17,787 nucleotides of DNA from an uncultured Eubacterium sp. (GCA_948468465.1 CAOKJJ010000099.1:1-17787); one strand, 5' to 3'; positions 1 through 7,482 are shown, counted from the stretch's first letter. Numbers and translations are program-made. Notes: generated by a model not told the origin, from the letters alone.

Positions 1-112
1 CAGCAGTATCAACTCCGTCAAAAAATTCCTTTGATAAGGATATTGTATCAGGAATATTTTTTCGGTCACCTGTGTAAATTTCGGGTACTATCTGCTTTGT
101 ATCGTCCTGCAC
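1..112 (-). CDS. Partial unrecognised ORF cut by the window edge
   Basis: A minus-strand frame is open for 37 codons from a GTG at 112-110 to the window edge, so its C-terminus lies outside. A GAGGTG sequence sits five bases before the GTG, and a TAG stop lies just upstream in frame, which limits the start. The visible peptide begins MQDDTKQIVPEIYTGDRKN and is hydrophilic. I do not recognise it. It lies downstream of, and on the same strand as, the TnpW-like and relaxase remnants, so cargo of the same mobile element is a reasonable guess. The 143 bases between it and the TnpW-like gene hold nothing I can identify. It could also be a chance frame. Confidence 0.3.
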   Translation of the reverse strand, partial: MQDDTKQIVPEIYTGDRKNIPDTISLSKEFFDGVDTA

Positions 113-255
113 TTTAACACCTCGATTTCTAAAAATCTATGACACAAGATATGATATATCCTGCTCCTGCCACACGTCAATTATACAAAAAAACACACGT
201 CTTTACAACAAAATTCATATTAAATTTGTTACGCTCTCCATTTCGTCCTGCTTTG

Positions 256-531
256 TTACTGTTTATCAGGGAATTTTTTATCGTCCAGGAATTTTTTCAG
301 ATTTGCGCTGTCATTCAAAATGATCCGCTTTAGTTTATCGTATGGATTTTCAGTGCTTGTGCTGCTGAAATGCAGAGTGACTTCAAACACCGTCCTGCCT
401 ATTGTCTTTCTGATCCTCTGTGGATTATCTGTAACCATGCCGCATTGTGTTCCCTGCATATCCCATTTCCTTTCTGCCATAGAATAAAAAATGGCTGCAA
501 AACTTTTTATCAGCTTTACCGCCTGTTGCAT
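256..531 (-). CDS. TnpW-like transposon-encoded small protein
   Basis: The ORF encodes 91 residues. Residues 40-70 read IRKTIGRTVFEVTLHFS followed by a YDKLKRII segment. This matches the pattern of the small TnpW family carried by Tn4451-like elements: an (I/V)G(R/K)T, a beta-strand ending in HFS, then a DK-K-R-I helix. The function of TnpW is not established. The ATG at 531 overlaps the relaxase stop codon as TAATG, which implies translational coupling. An internal ATG at residue 18 (MAERK) or 25 (MQGTQ) would give a more usual N-terminus, because the first 17 residues look like linker. The frame is intact although the gene beside it is decayed. Identification rests on motif memory only. Confidence 0.55.
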   Translation of the reverse strand: MQQAVKLIKSFAAIFYSMAERKWDMQGTQCGMVTDNPQRIRKTIGRTVFEVTLHFSSTSTENPYDKLKRIILNDSANLKKFLDDKKFPDKQ

Positions 532-1171
532 TACAGTTCCATATCACGTCTTGCCACCTGTCTGCGCTGTGGCTGCTCCGGCTGCATCACACGTTTCACA
601 TTCCGCATGACAGTATCGGCTTCTTTCACTTCATCCTTTAATCCGCGCATCTCGGCATACAGCCGGTTTTTCTCCGATGCAAGCCTGGCAGCATCGGCTT
701 TCCATGCCTCCGGCATTATTTTCCGGTCAACGGTATGTTCAAGCAGATACCGCTCCGCATGGCTGTAAAGCGCAAGCTCTGTCCGGTGCTTTTCTGCAAA
801 ATCTGCCTGTCTGCGCGGCTTCGTCTTTTTATACTGGACATAATACTCACGGTTTTCATGGTAGGCCTGTGCCTGCCGGATCATCTCCTGCCGCTCATGC
901 AGCCTGTCCTCCGCCTGTCTGATCTGCTCCGTGACAAACCTGCACTGGCTCCGCATTTCTGAAGCCGCCCCGCACCCATATGTACAGACGGGATTTTTCA
1001 ATCCCCTGACGCTTATAGGAACGGTGGTCTAATTTTTCATGGATTCCCCGTTCTGCAAGCGAACGATTCACATAATCCGCCCACAGTTTTCTCCATTCCT
1101 CCGCTTTCCCCCTGTCATTCCAGTCAGTCGTGTCGGCCCTCCGGCTTTTATACTTTCCGTCCGCTTTCCTT
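531..1171 (-). pseudogene. Truncated, frameshifted MobA/MobL-family relaxase
   Basis: Reading right to left from 1171, the frame gives RADTTDWNDRGKAEEW and then YVNRSLAERGIHEKLDHRSY, a signature of MobA/MobL relaxases of mobilisable elements in Firmicutes (TnpZ in Tn4451). These proteins nick the transfer origin. The catalytic N-terminal tyrosine and histidine region is absent because the sequence changes abruptly at 1170. Two single-base deletions break what remains: one in the T-run at 994-998, after RQGIEK, and one at about 968-971, where HMGA should continue into AASEM. The family normally has a long segment after AASEM, and here it is shortened. The C-terminal helical region (LALYSHAERYLLEH, AWKADAARLASEKNRLYAEM, DMEL) is open to the stop at 531. 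This cannot be a working relaxase. Confidence 0.75.
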
Positions 1172-1259
1172 CATTGAGAAGGTGGTGGTTTATGGGGCGG
1201 ATGTCGTAGAGATTGTGTGGAAGGTGGGGAATCCTTTTAGGAATGAAAACTCTGTTTGA
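1170..1259 (+). pseudogene. C-terminal scrap of a site-specific recombinase, probably a large serine recombinase
   Basis: The last 29 codons of a plus-strand gene read FIEKVVVYGADVVEIVWKVG and end NPFRNENSV before TGA at 1257-1259. Large serine recombinases such as TnpX often end with an FIE(K/R)VVVY strand followed by a (V/I)EIVW strand, so I read this as a TnpX-like tail. No catalytic domain, start codon or ribosome site is present. It abuts the truncated relaxase, which points the other way. That arrangement is explained by one deletion that removed the 5' parts of two divergent genes. The fragment is short, so the family call is tentative, though its element context supports it. Confidence 0.5.
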
Positions 1260-1290
1260 AAGATAGTTTCAATTTGAGGAAAGTAGTGAT

Positions 1291-1331
1291 AAAATTGAGC
1301 CATGGGCAGGTGATGTCTGTGGCTCAATTTT
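1291..1331. terminator. 12-bp perfect inverted repeat, possible bidirectional terminator
   Basis: AAAATTGAGCCA at 1291-1302 is exactly repeated in inverse as TGGCTCAATTTT at 1320-1331, with a 17-base loop. The A and T ends of the arms supply a T4 on both strands but no longer U-tract. It lies 31 bases after the recombinase stop and 22 bases before the next start. It could end either transcript, or be a protein-binding palindrome. Confidence 0.4.
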
Positions 1332-1353
1332 ACTTCGCATTGGAAGGAATGAT

Positions 1354-2102
1354 ATGTATAAAGGAATCGTTTTAGATAAGGTGCAGACAAATACCTTTTT
1401 GTCAATGGCCGCACAAGAGGGGTTGAATGGTCTTTGAACAATTTATTGTGGCAGGTGCAGTTTATGTAAATCCGTTTACATATGGATGTATGGATGGGGA
1501 ACTGATTGAAAATGGAATTATTTTACCCTATAAAAAATATGAAGAAGATGTAGAAGGTTTTTTTACTTTTGATGTAGATATTGTTCAATTTATGATGGCA
1601 GAGAAAGGGCTTGATATCAAGTATTATACAGTAGATAAAATTAGGGAGATATTCGATGAATGGGTTGAAAAATATGATGAGTTCCAAGAGTTTGAGAATC
1701 AATACAATCTTAACTACAATAGAGTTCGGTTTCTCAAAGCATTCCAGCTTGAACCTAAAGAGGATTATACCGGTATTGATATTGACCATTTCATAGAACT
1801 TGGTGATTTTGTTTTTCATAATCCTGTCTTTGAAGTGCTTAATGAATATAGGGAGTTATTCAAATATGCAAATGATAGAAGACGACATTGTTAAAGCCCA
1901 GAAAGCGATGAAATTTAAGGGAGTTATTGAAAATATCGGAAAGGTATGTGCAACTAGCGGAGTGGTTGCCACAGCGCTTTCGTCATTTTTGCCGCCCGCA
2001 GGTGTGATTTCTGCAATAGCGACATTCGTTGGTCTGCCAACAGCTTTCTTTGATCCAACGAAGAAACATTTATGGGCTTCCTTTGGAGTCTATAGCAGAT
2101 AG
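1354..2102 (+). pseudogene. Unrecognised gene broken by two single-base frameshifts
   Basis: ATG at 1354 follows a GGAAGG site and opens MYKGIVLDKVQTNTFLSM, but stops at 1435-1437. Removing one T from the run at 1433-1435 gives GLNGLEQFIVAGAVYVNPF and joins it to the 1427-1894 frame. A second extra base near 1878-1885 separates that frame from a third one, which runs to 2102 and begins DDIVKAQKAMK. Rejoined, the product would be about 248 residues: a charged, mainly helical body, then a hydrophobic stretch (GVVATALSSFLPPAGVISAI) and a DPTKKHLWASFGVY tail. I do not recognise the family. The third frame has its own ATG at 1866 behind GGGAG, so a short separate protein of 78 residues is an alternative. 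The AT-rich composition differs from the genes after 2565 and fits foreign or decaying DNA. Confidence 0.45.
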
Positions 2103-2177
2103 GAAAATAACATTTGTGTAAGGATTATTTTTTTGACGGTAGATATGAGAATAAAATTATAAAAAATTTTTATTCCT

Positions 2178-2542
2178 TACTTGACACAAGCAGATGTTTT
2201 GTTTCTGCATAACTGTGATGACGAAACGGATCTGAATGAAATACTAAATGGCTGGATGTATGCCTATGCCAAAGAATTAAAAGATACCGGGCATACCGAT
2301 TGTGGCCATATGAGTTGAATCAGTCGTTGGCATATCTGACAGCGAGCGAGGAGGAAAAGGATTTCAGCGAAATTCAGGAAAGTCTGGTGGGGCAGTTCGC
2401 AAACCAGTGCATGTACTGCAATCATTGCCAGCCATGCCCTAAAAAGATTGACATTGCTGAAGTGACTAAATTGGCTGACATGGCGGAAAAAGAGATGACG
2501 GATGAATGGAGAGAGCGGTATGCAGCCCTGTTGGTGACATAA
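2178..2542 (+). pseudogene. Remnant of an iron-sulfur aldo/keto reductase
   Basis: Two scraps lie in different frames. At 2178-2318 the frame reads YLTQADVLFLHNCDDE and KELKDTG, resembling the LHN strand and following helix of ferredoxin-fused aldo/keto reductases. At 2300-2542 it reads LNQSLAYLTASEEEKDFSEI, then CMYCNHCQPCPKKIDIAEV and MTDEWRERYAAL, the usual linker and first cysteine cluster of the C-terminal 4Fe-4S region. The frame then stops (LVT), so the second CxxCxxC cluster is missing. The NADP-binding barrel and catalytic tyrosine are also absent. No start codon with a ribosome site serves the whole. The remains point to internal deletion, frameshift and 3' loss. The first scrap is the less certain part. 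Confidence 0.6.
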
Positions 2543-2564
2543 AAGAAAAAAGGCGGTGCAGTAT

Positions 2565-3515
2565 ATGTTAAGAAAACTGACAAAAGAACAGGAAACAATA
2601 CGATCTCAGCTGTCACTGCATGCGGTGGTGTGGGATATGGTGAAAACCGGATATGCATTGGAAGACAGGTTGGAAGAGGAGATGGAGCTTTTTGGTGTAT
2701 CTGTATTTCGGACAGAGCATTTTACAAGCGATGGCAGCAGCCAAAAAAAGTATGAAAGCGCTGTGCATGATTTGTATGGGAGAGGGATTTTAACAGAAAA
2801 AACACTGCTTATTACAGATGATGAAAATATGGCGAAATATGTGTATCAGCTGCGGGATACAGACGATGGCTGCGGCATGGGGGTTATTTATTATGAGCAA
2901 GCGGGCAGCAGGAGCGATGTTTCCGCAGATATGATAGTGCTCGGTTTTGAAGAAACGGGTGTACAGTTTTTTGACCGGGTGTTAAAGCGCCGGAATGGGA
3001 TACCGTGGAATATTTTGTATACAAAACGGACCTATGTAAGGGAGATTACGCTGGCAGACCTGGATGAGCTGTATGCGCTGTATGAAGGAGAGGGGATTAC
3101 GGATTATACGGAACCTTTGTATGAACGTAAAACAGAGGAGGAATATACGAGCAGTTATATTTCGTATATGTATTATTATTATGGATATGGCATGTGGATA
3201 GTACGGGATAAGAAGACAGGAGCGCTTATTGGCAGAGCTGGTATCGAACACAGGGACGTGGAAGGAAAGACTGTGATGGAGCTTGGTTACATCATAGGAA
3301 AAGAGCATCAGCAGAAAGGGTATGCGACAGAAGTATGCCAGGCGATTGTCGCATATGCAAAAGAAGTGATTGGCCTGGAGGAGCTGTATTGTTTTATTCA
3401 TCCGGATCATAAGGTATCTTGTCATTTGGCGCAAAATCTGGGATTTGAAACCACTGACCGTTTCGAAAGCGAAAAAGAAAGATTTGTAATATTTTGCAAA
3501 AAACTGAAAGAGTGA
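2565..3515 (+). CDS. GNAT-family N-acetyltransferase with an extra N-terminal domain
   Basis: The product has 316 residues from ATG 2565, which has AGGCGG eight bases upstream; a GTG at 2556 overlaps that site and is less likely. The C-terminal half, from about residue 158 (YVREITLADLDELYALYEGE), is a RimJ/RimL-type acetyltransferase. ELGYIIGKEHQQKGYATEVC carries the acetyl-CoA pyrophosphate loop QQKGYA, followed by a helix and a late LAQNLGFE motif. The first 145 residues are not GNAT. They show alternating strands and helices, including LLITDDENMAKYVYQLRD and DMIVLGFEE, compatible with a Rossmann or HAD-like fold. A link reading RRNGIPWNILYTKR joins the two parts. The substrate cannot be inferred. 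It is the first intact gene after the decayed region and is read alone. Confidence 0.75.
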   Translation: MLRKLTKEQETIRSQLSLHAVVWDMVKTGYALEDRLEEEMELFGVSVFRTEHFTSDGSSQKKYESAVHDLYGRGILTEKTLLITDDENMAKYVYQLRDTDDGCGMGVIYYEQAGSRSDVSADMIVLGFEETGVQFFDRVLKRRNGIPWNILYTKRTYVREITLADLDELYALYEGEGITDYTEPLYERKTEEEYTSSYISYMYYYYGYGMWIVRDKKTGALIGRAGIEHRDVEGKTVMELGYIIGKEHQQKGYATEVCQAIVAYAKEVIGLEELYCFIHPDHKVSCHLAQNLGFETTDRFESEKERFVIFCKKLKE

Positions 3516-3598
3516 TAAATGAATTCATATTTTTCAGTATTCGTTCATATGATAAAGCAGGACAAAGGTTATTATACTTTTAATTGGAGGAGGATCAT

Positions 3599-3973
3599 AT
3601 GGATAAAACGGAACGTCAAAAAAACAGCGCCATGCCGGTTTTAGTGGATTTGGTAGCTATGTATGTAATCACAGGTCTGCTTTTAGTTGTTTTGGCAGCG
3701 CTTCTTGGCAGGGTGGAATTATCAGACGCGGCTGTAAGCATTGGCATCATCGCAACGTATATTGTGTCTTGTTTTGCCGGGGGATTTTTTATCGGTAAAA
3801 AGAAGAAAAAGAAAAAATATCTCTGGGGCCTTTGCGTAGGGGCATTTTATTTCGCAGTGCTGCTGCTGGGAAACCTGGCGGTGAACCGAGGATTGGACGG
3901 ACAGCTGGTACATATGCTGACGACAGCTGTCTTGTGTATACTGTCGGGAATGGCGGGCGGCATGTTAAGTTAA
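3599..3973 (+). CDS. Small four-helix membrane protein, TIGR04086-like
   Basis: The product has 124 residues from ATG 3599, with GGAGGAGG about five bases upstream; an in-frame TTG at 3584 lies at the ribosome site and is unlikely to be the start. Four hydrophobic segments are visible at roughly residues 14-38, 44-65, 74-92 and 102-122, with small-residue-rich pairs such as CFAGGFFIG and SGMAGGML. A run of seven lysines (GKKKKKKKYLWG) between helices 2 and 3 should face the cytoplasm. Size, helix count and the GG motifs match the uncharacterised TIGR04086 family (YrzE-like). No biochemical role is known. It lies in a 570-base interval between the acetyltransferase and hemerythrin genes and is probably monocistronic. 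Confidence 0.65.
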   Translation: MDKTERQKNSAMPVLVDLVAMYVITGLLLVVLAALLGRVELSDAAVSIGIIATYIVSCFAGGFFIGKKKKKKKYLWGLCVGAFYFAVLLLGNLAVNRGLDGQLVHMLTTAVLCILSGMAGGMLS

Positions 3974-4024
3974 AGTGTGTTTGCGGCTGTTCAAAAATTT
4001 ATTCCGCTTTTTTTACAAAATAAT

Positions 4025-4053
4025 TTGCCGCCCTTAACAGTCTGTGCTATAAT
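4025..4053 (+). promoter_or_regulatory. Sigma-A-type promoter for the hemerythrin and coaBC genes
   Basis: TTGCCG at 4025-4030 and TATAAT at 4048-4053 are separated by 17 bases. Transcription would start near 4060, about 29 bases before the hemerythrin ATG. The next gene, coaBC, follows after 15 bases, so the promoter probably serves both. Confidence 0.65.
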
Positions 4054-4088
4054 AGCGCAAAAGAATGAAGTACAGGGAGGATACGGAA

Positions 4089-4913
4089 ATGTTTCAGTTT
4101 ACAGAGGATTGCATGATAGGAGTGCCAGAGATAGACAATCAGCACAGGCATCTGTTTGATTTAATAAATGAAGGAATGCAGCTGGCCGCAAGCAGCTATA
4201 CGGGTGACCGCTATACTTCCATTAAAAATTTGCTGGATGAACTGGATGATTACGCAGAACAGCATTTTACCAATGAGGAAAATTATATGGAGCAGATCTG
4301 CGATCCGGAGCTGATCTTACAGCGCAACCAGCATATGGTTTTCCGGGACAGAATCCGTGAATGGAGTTTCAGGGATATTGACGATGCCGAGCAGCAGGGA
4401 AGGCTGTTAAAGGAGCTTATGGAATATCTTGCACGCTGGCTGTATCATCATATTATTTCCAGTGACGCTATGATTGGTAAGCTGCCAAAGCTGGAAGAGT
4501 GGATGGTAAAAGAAAATCCGTGCGAATTTTTAGATGAATACCGTACAGGGATTACATTTGTGGATGAAGAACACCGCGAACTGTTCCGCATTACGGATAA
4601 AGCAAATAAGTATCTGCATCATGATTTTGCATATGGGAATGGTTATGATGAGATTACCGGTATCTTACAGGAACTGAAAGATTATACGAAGCGCCATTTT
4701 AAAGATGAAGAGGACTATATGGAGAGGATTCATTATGATGGGCTGCCTGCACAGAGAAGGGCGCATGAATCGTTTGTCGACCGTCTGGAGAATATAGATA
4801 TGGACAAAGTAGACGGAGATCCAAAAGTGTATTTGGAAAGCCTGATTGAATTTTTGCTGGGATGGCTGATCAATCATATTCTTTATACAGATAAAAAAAT
4901 TCCGCTGGAATAG
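4089..4913 (+). CDS. Tandem two-domain bacteriohemerythrin
   Basis: The product has 274 residues from ATG 4089 (AGGGAGG upstream). An earlier in-frame ATG at 4065 lies before that site and is rejected. Two hemerythrin four-helix domains follow one another. Domain 1 has H19, H59 with E63, H82, H121 and D126. Domain 2 has H162, H203 with E207, H226, H263 and D268. Canonical bacteriohemerythrins bind a di-iron pair through five histidines, one Glu and one Asp. The first histidine of the HxxxH pair is glutamine in both domains (Q78 and Q222). Known family roles are oxygen binding, delivery or sensing; in an anaerobe, oxygen or iron handling is plausible. There is no signal peptide or membrane segment, so it is cytosolic. 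coaBC lies 15 bases downstream. Confidence 0.9.
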   Translation: MFQFTEDCMIGVPEIDNQHRHLFDLINEGMQLAASSYTGDRYTSIKNLLDELDDYAEQHFTNEENYMEQICDPELILQRNQHMVFRDRIREWSFRDIDDAEQQGRLLKELMEYLARWLYHHIISSDAMIGKLPKLEEWMVKENPCEFLDEYRTGITFVDEEHRELFRITDKANKYLHHDFAYGNGYDEITGILQELKDYTKRHFKDEEDYMERIHYDGLPAQRRAHESFVDRLENIDMDKVDGDPKVYLESLIEFLLGWLINHILYTDKKIPLE

Positions 4914-4928
4914 CAGGAGGCATGGAAG

Positions 4929-6119
4929 ATGCTTACGGGAAAACATATCTTACTTGGCATTACGGGCGGGATTGCTGCCTATAAGACAGCAAATCTGGCA
5001 AGTATGCTGGTGAAATTACATGCTGATGTACATGTCATTATGACAAAAAACGCGCAGAAGATGATTTCTCCGGTTGTATTTGAAGCGCTGACAGGCAATA
5101 AGGTCATAGATGACGTGTTTGACCGCGACAGCGGTTATCAGGTAGCGCATATCGCGATGGCACAGGAAGCGGATGCGGTGATGATTGCGCCTGCATCGGC
5201 AAATATAATTGCGAAACTGGCACATGGGATCGCTGATGACATGCTCTCAACGACGATGCTGGCGGTAACTGCTCCGGTCTATGTGGTGCCTGCCATGAAT
5301 ACGCATATGCTGGAGCATGCGGCAACCCAGGCGAATATCGAAACCATCAGGTCTTATGGTTATCAGGTCGTGGAACCTGCCAGCGGATTTCTTGCCTGCG
5401 GCGATACCGGGAAAGGAAAAATGCCGGAAGCGGAGGCGCTGTTGGAATATATTTTACATGCGGCAGCTTTTAAAAAGGATCTGGAAGGGAAAAAAGTACT
5501 GATTACGGCAGGGCCGACACAGGAACCGTTGGATCCGGTACGTTTTCTTACGAATCATTCCACAGGGAAGATGGGTTATGCGTTAGCCAAAAACGCAGTC
5601 CGCCGGGGCGCGCGGGTTGTGCTTGTGACCGGCCCGGTACAGCTGCCCCCGCCTTTGTATGCGCAGGTCATACAGGTGACGACAGCGCAGGAAATGTATG
5701 AGGCTGTGGATGCGCATTTTGATGATCAGGATATTGTAGTCATGGCGGCCGCAGTGGCGGATTATCGTCCGATGCACAGGTCGGCGGAAAAAATCAAAAA
5801 AAAGGATCAGGCGTCAGTGCTCGAACTGGAGCGGACAAAGGATATATTAGCAAGCATGTCCGAACGGAAAACCAGCCAGTTTTTATGCGGATTTTCCATG
5901 GAAACAGAGCATGTGCTGGAAAATTCCAGAGCAAAACTGGAGAAAAAAAATCTGGACATGATTGTAGCCAACAGCCTGCGGACGGAAGGCGCCGGATTCG
6001 GCACGGACACAAATATTATCACGATGATTACAAAAGATCAGATGCGAAAGCTTCCTAAGATGAGCAAAGACGAAGCGGCACAGGAGGTATTTAACCAGAT
6101 TTTAACATTACTGCATTAA
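4929..6119 (+). CDS. coaBC: CoaBC: phosphopantothenate-cysteine ligase / phosphopantothenoylcysteine decarboxylase
   Basis: This bifunctional enzyme of 396 residues makes two successive steps of coenzyme A synthesis: it joins cysteine to 4'-phosphopantothenate using CTP, then decarboxylates the product to 4'-phosphopantetheine with FMN. The N-terminal decarboxylase shows GITGGIAAYK at 10-19, catalytic H74 in VAHIAMA, PAMN with N124, and the lid motif ACGDTGKGKM with C157. The ligase begins near residue 185, with LITAGPTQEPLDPVR, then NHSTGKMG, AAAVADYRP at 273-281 and the KIKK lysines at about 288-291. Length and domain order are normal for bacterial CoaBC. ATG 4929 has AGGAGG ten bases upstream. 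It follows the hemerythrin gene closely and is probably cotranscribed; no terminator is visible after it. Confidence 0.97.
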   Translation: MLTGKHILLGITGGIAAYKTANLASMLVKLHADVHVIMTKNAQKMISPVVFEALTGNKVIDDVFDRDSGYQVAHIAMAQEADAVMIAPASANIIAKLAHGIADDMLSTTMLAVTAPVYVVPAMNTHMLEHAATQANIETIRSYGYQVVEPASGFLACGDTGKGKMPEAEALLEYILHAAAFKKDLEGKKVLITAGPTQEPLDPVRFLTNHSTGKMGYALAKNAVRRGARVVLVTGPVQLPPPLYAQVIQVTTAQEMYEAVDAHFDDQDIVVMAAAVADYRPMHRSAEKIKKKDQASVLELERTKDILASMSERKTSQFLCGFSMETEHVLENSRAKLEKKNLDMIVANSLRTEGAGFGTDTNIITMITKDQMRKLPKMSKDEAAQEVFNQILTLLH

Positions 6120-6120
6120 T

Positions 6121-6150
6121 TGTATATTCGAGAAAAACAAGGACATACTA
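6121..6150 (+). promoter_or_regulatory. Forespore (sigma-G/sigma-F-type) promoter
   Basis: TGTATA at 6121-6126 and CATACTA at 6144-6150 are 17 bases apart. The -10 is identical to the Bacillus sigma-G consensus as I know it (TGAATA, about 18, CATACTA), and the -35 differs at one position. It lies 43 bases before a short gene followed by spoVAA and spoVAB, which belong to a sigma-G operon in Bacillus. Sigma-F promoters look similar, so the exact factor is open. Confidence 0.65.
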
Positions 6151-6193
6151 TCTGTAGCTGTTATCAGAGTTTATCAGAAAGAGAGGCTTTAAG

Positions 6194-6376
6194 ATGGGCA
6201 GATTTATTTACAGAATGTGTCTTGTTCTTGTTTTGGCAATTGCAGTAGCAGGCGGCGTATATTATTATACGACATTTTATCAAAAGGAAGAAGAACCGCA
6301 AAAAGGGACGTTTGTCAGCAACATGGATGATAATGATCAGGCGATAGAAGCATTTTTATATGCAGGCGCAGCATGA
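6194..6376 (+). CDS. 60-residue single-pass membrane peptide, probable forespore gene
   Basis: ATG 6194 follows a GAGAGG site. The peptide opens with a short basic stretch (MGRFIYR), then one hydrophobic helix at about residues 8-25 (CLVLVLAIAVAGGVYYY), then a hydrophilic, acidic tail of some 30 residues. This is a signal-anchor layout with the tail probably outside the cytoplasm, which in a forespore means the intermembrane space. I do not recognise a family. It is the first gene after the sigma-G/F-type promoter, and its stop lies 34 bases before spoVAA, so it is probably expressed in the forespore with the SpoVA proteins. That placement makes a chance ORF unlikely. Confidence 0.6.
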   Translation: MGRFIYRMCLVLVLAIAVAGGVYYYTTFYQKEEEPQKGTFVSNMDDNDQAIEAFLYAGAA

Positions 6377-6410
6377 ACGGACAAATTATAACAAAAAGGA
6401 GTTCATTACC

Positions 6411-7061
6411 ATGGCTACACCGGATACGCTTTATCTGAAAATAGATCAGAATGTTGTTGTGTATAATTACCAGGTGCATCTTGAGGACATTGCTTCGATG
6501 GAATGCACGAATGAGGCGGTTCTTCGCCAGCTGAAACAAAAGAAAATCTATACATTTCAGGAAAAAGATACTGCAAAGCAGAAAAAGCAGCGCATACAGG
6601 TATTTTCCGTACTGAATATCATACAGCAGATCCATGAGGATTATCCGGAGCTGGAAGTCCAAAATATCGGAGAATCCGACTTTATTTTGGAATGCAAGGC
6701 AGGAATTGCAGAAAATAAAGTATTGGAAACTGTAAAAACAATTGTGCTTTGCATCGTAATCTTTTTTGGCGCTGCATTTACAATTATGACGTTTAACAAC
6801 GACGTAGGTGTGGCAGATGTATTTTCGCGTCTTTACGAACAGGTGATTGGCCAGAAATCAAACGGTGTAACGGAAATTGAAATTTTTTATGCCATCGGCA
6901 TGCCGATAGGGATTACGATTTTTTATAACCATATCGGAAAGAAAAAAGTTACGCATGATCCTACGCCGATTCAGGTTGAAATGCGTAAATATGAGCAGGA
7001 TGTCGATACGACGTTTATTGAAAATGCCAGCAGAGAAGGGAAGAGTATAGATGTGGGTTAA
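6411..7061 (+). CDS. spoVAA: Stage V sporulation protein AA
   Basis: The product has 216 residues from ATG 6411, with AAAGGAG upstream; the longer frame from 6360 starts inside the preceding gene and is rejected. The N-terminal 100 residues form a soluble domain (LYLKIDQNVVVYNYQVHLED, then FSVLNIIQQIHEDYPELEVQ). Two membrane helices follow at about 107-127 and 156-173, ending in a charged tail. This arrangement and the gene order with spoVAB match SpoVAA, an accessory membrane protein of the SpoVA system, which moves dipicolinic acid in spore formation and germination. The spoVAB start overlaps its end by 11 bases, so the two are coupled. The genes for the better-known channel proteins (spoVAC, AD, AE) are not in the window. 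Confidence 0.85.
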   Translation: MATPDTLYLKIDQNVVVYNYQVHLEDIASMECTNEAVLRQLKQKKIYTFQEKDTAKQKKQRIQVFSVLNIIQQIHEDYPELEVQNIGESDFILECKAGIAENKVLETVKTIVLCIVIFFGAAFTIMTFNNDVGVADVFSRLYEQVIGQKSNGVTEIEIFYAIGMPIGITIFYNHIGKKKVTHDPTPIQVEMRKYEQDVDTTFIENASREGKSIDVG

Positions 7062-7482
7062 TCATGTATTTTTGGGATTTCTGGGAATGGCTTTCGGGCT
7101 GTCGGTCGCGTCCGGCAGTTTCGCGATTGCTGTAAAGCTTGGCATCATACCGCAGATGGCGAGCAAATCAGGGACGGCAAAGCGCATGATCACTTACGAA
7201 AACGCTACGATACTGGGCGGAATTGCCGGAAATATCATATCTATATTTACACAGATCCGATTCCCGGCGGGACATGTTTTTTTAGCGTTATTTGGTATCA
7301 GCGCAGGCATTTTTGTAGGCTGCATGGCAGTTGCGCTGGCGGAAATTATCAACGCTTACCCGATTTTGTACCGGAGAGTGAAGCTCAAAATGGGACTGGA
7401 ATGGATGGTAGCAACGATTGCAATTGGAAAAATGTGCGGATGCCTGTTTTATTTTATGAATGGATATCGGGACGGCGCATAA
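7051..7482 (+). CDS. spoVAB: Stage V sporulation protein AB
   Basis: The product has 143 residues and is almost wholly hydrophobic, with four or five helices: FLGFLGMAFGLSVASGSFAI near the start, then ATILGGIAGNIISIF, FLALFGISAGIFVGCMAVAL, and a last helix including WMVATIAIGKMCGCLFYFM. Length and pattern match SpoVAB. It overlaps spoVAA and shares its forespore expression. A GGGACGG/CCGTCCC hairpin at 7469-7492 spans the stop codon, with a T6 tract fourteen bases further on. That is too distant for a classical terminator but could weaken readthrough into the next gene. Confidence 0.85.
   Translation: MWVNHVFLGFLGMAFGLSVASGSFAIAVKLGIIPQMASKSGTAKRMITYENATILGGIAGNIISIFTQIRFPAGHVFLALFGISAGIFVGCMAVALAEIINAYPILYRRVKLKMGLEWMVATIAIGKMCGCLFYFMNGYRDGA

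Noticed and set aside
370..768. Plus-strand 132-codon ORF
   Set aside because: It is opposite the TnpW-like and relaxase remnants, rich in Cys, Ser and Arg, and has no ribosome site. It is a shadow of the minus-strand coding sequence.
3543..3578. Possible promoter (TATACT at 3573-3578) before the TIGR04086-like gene
   Set aside because: TATACT is a fair -10 but no acceptable -35 lies 16-18 bases upstream, so it was not listed.
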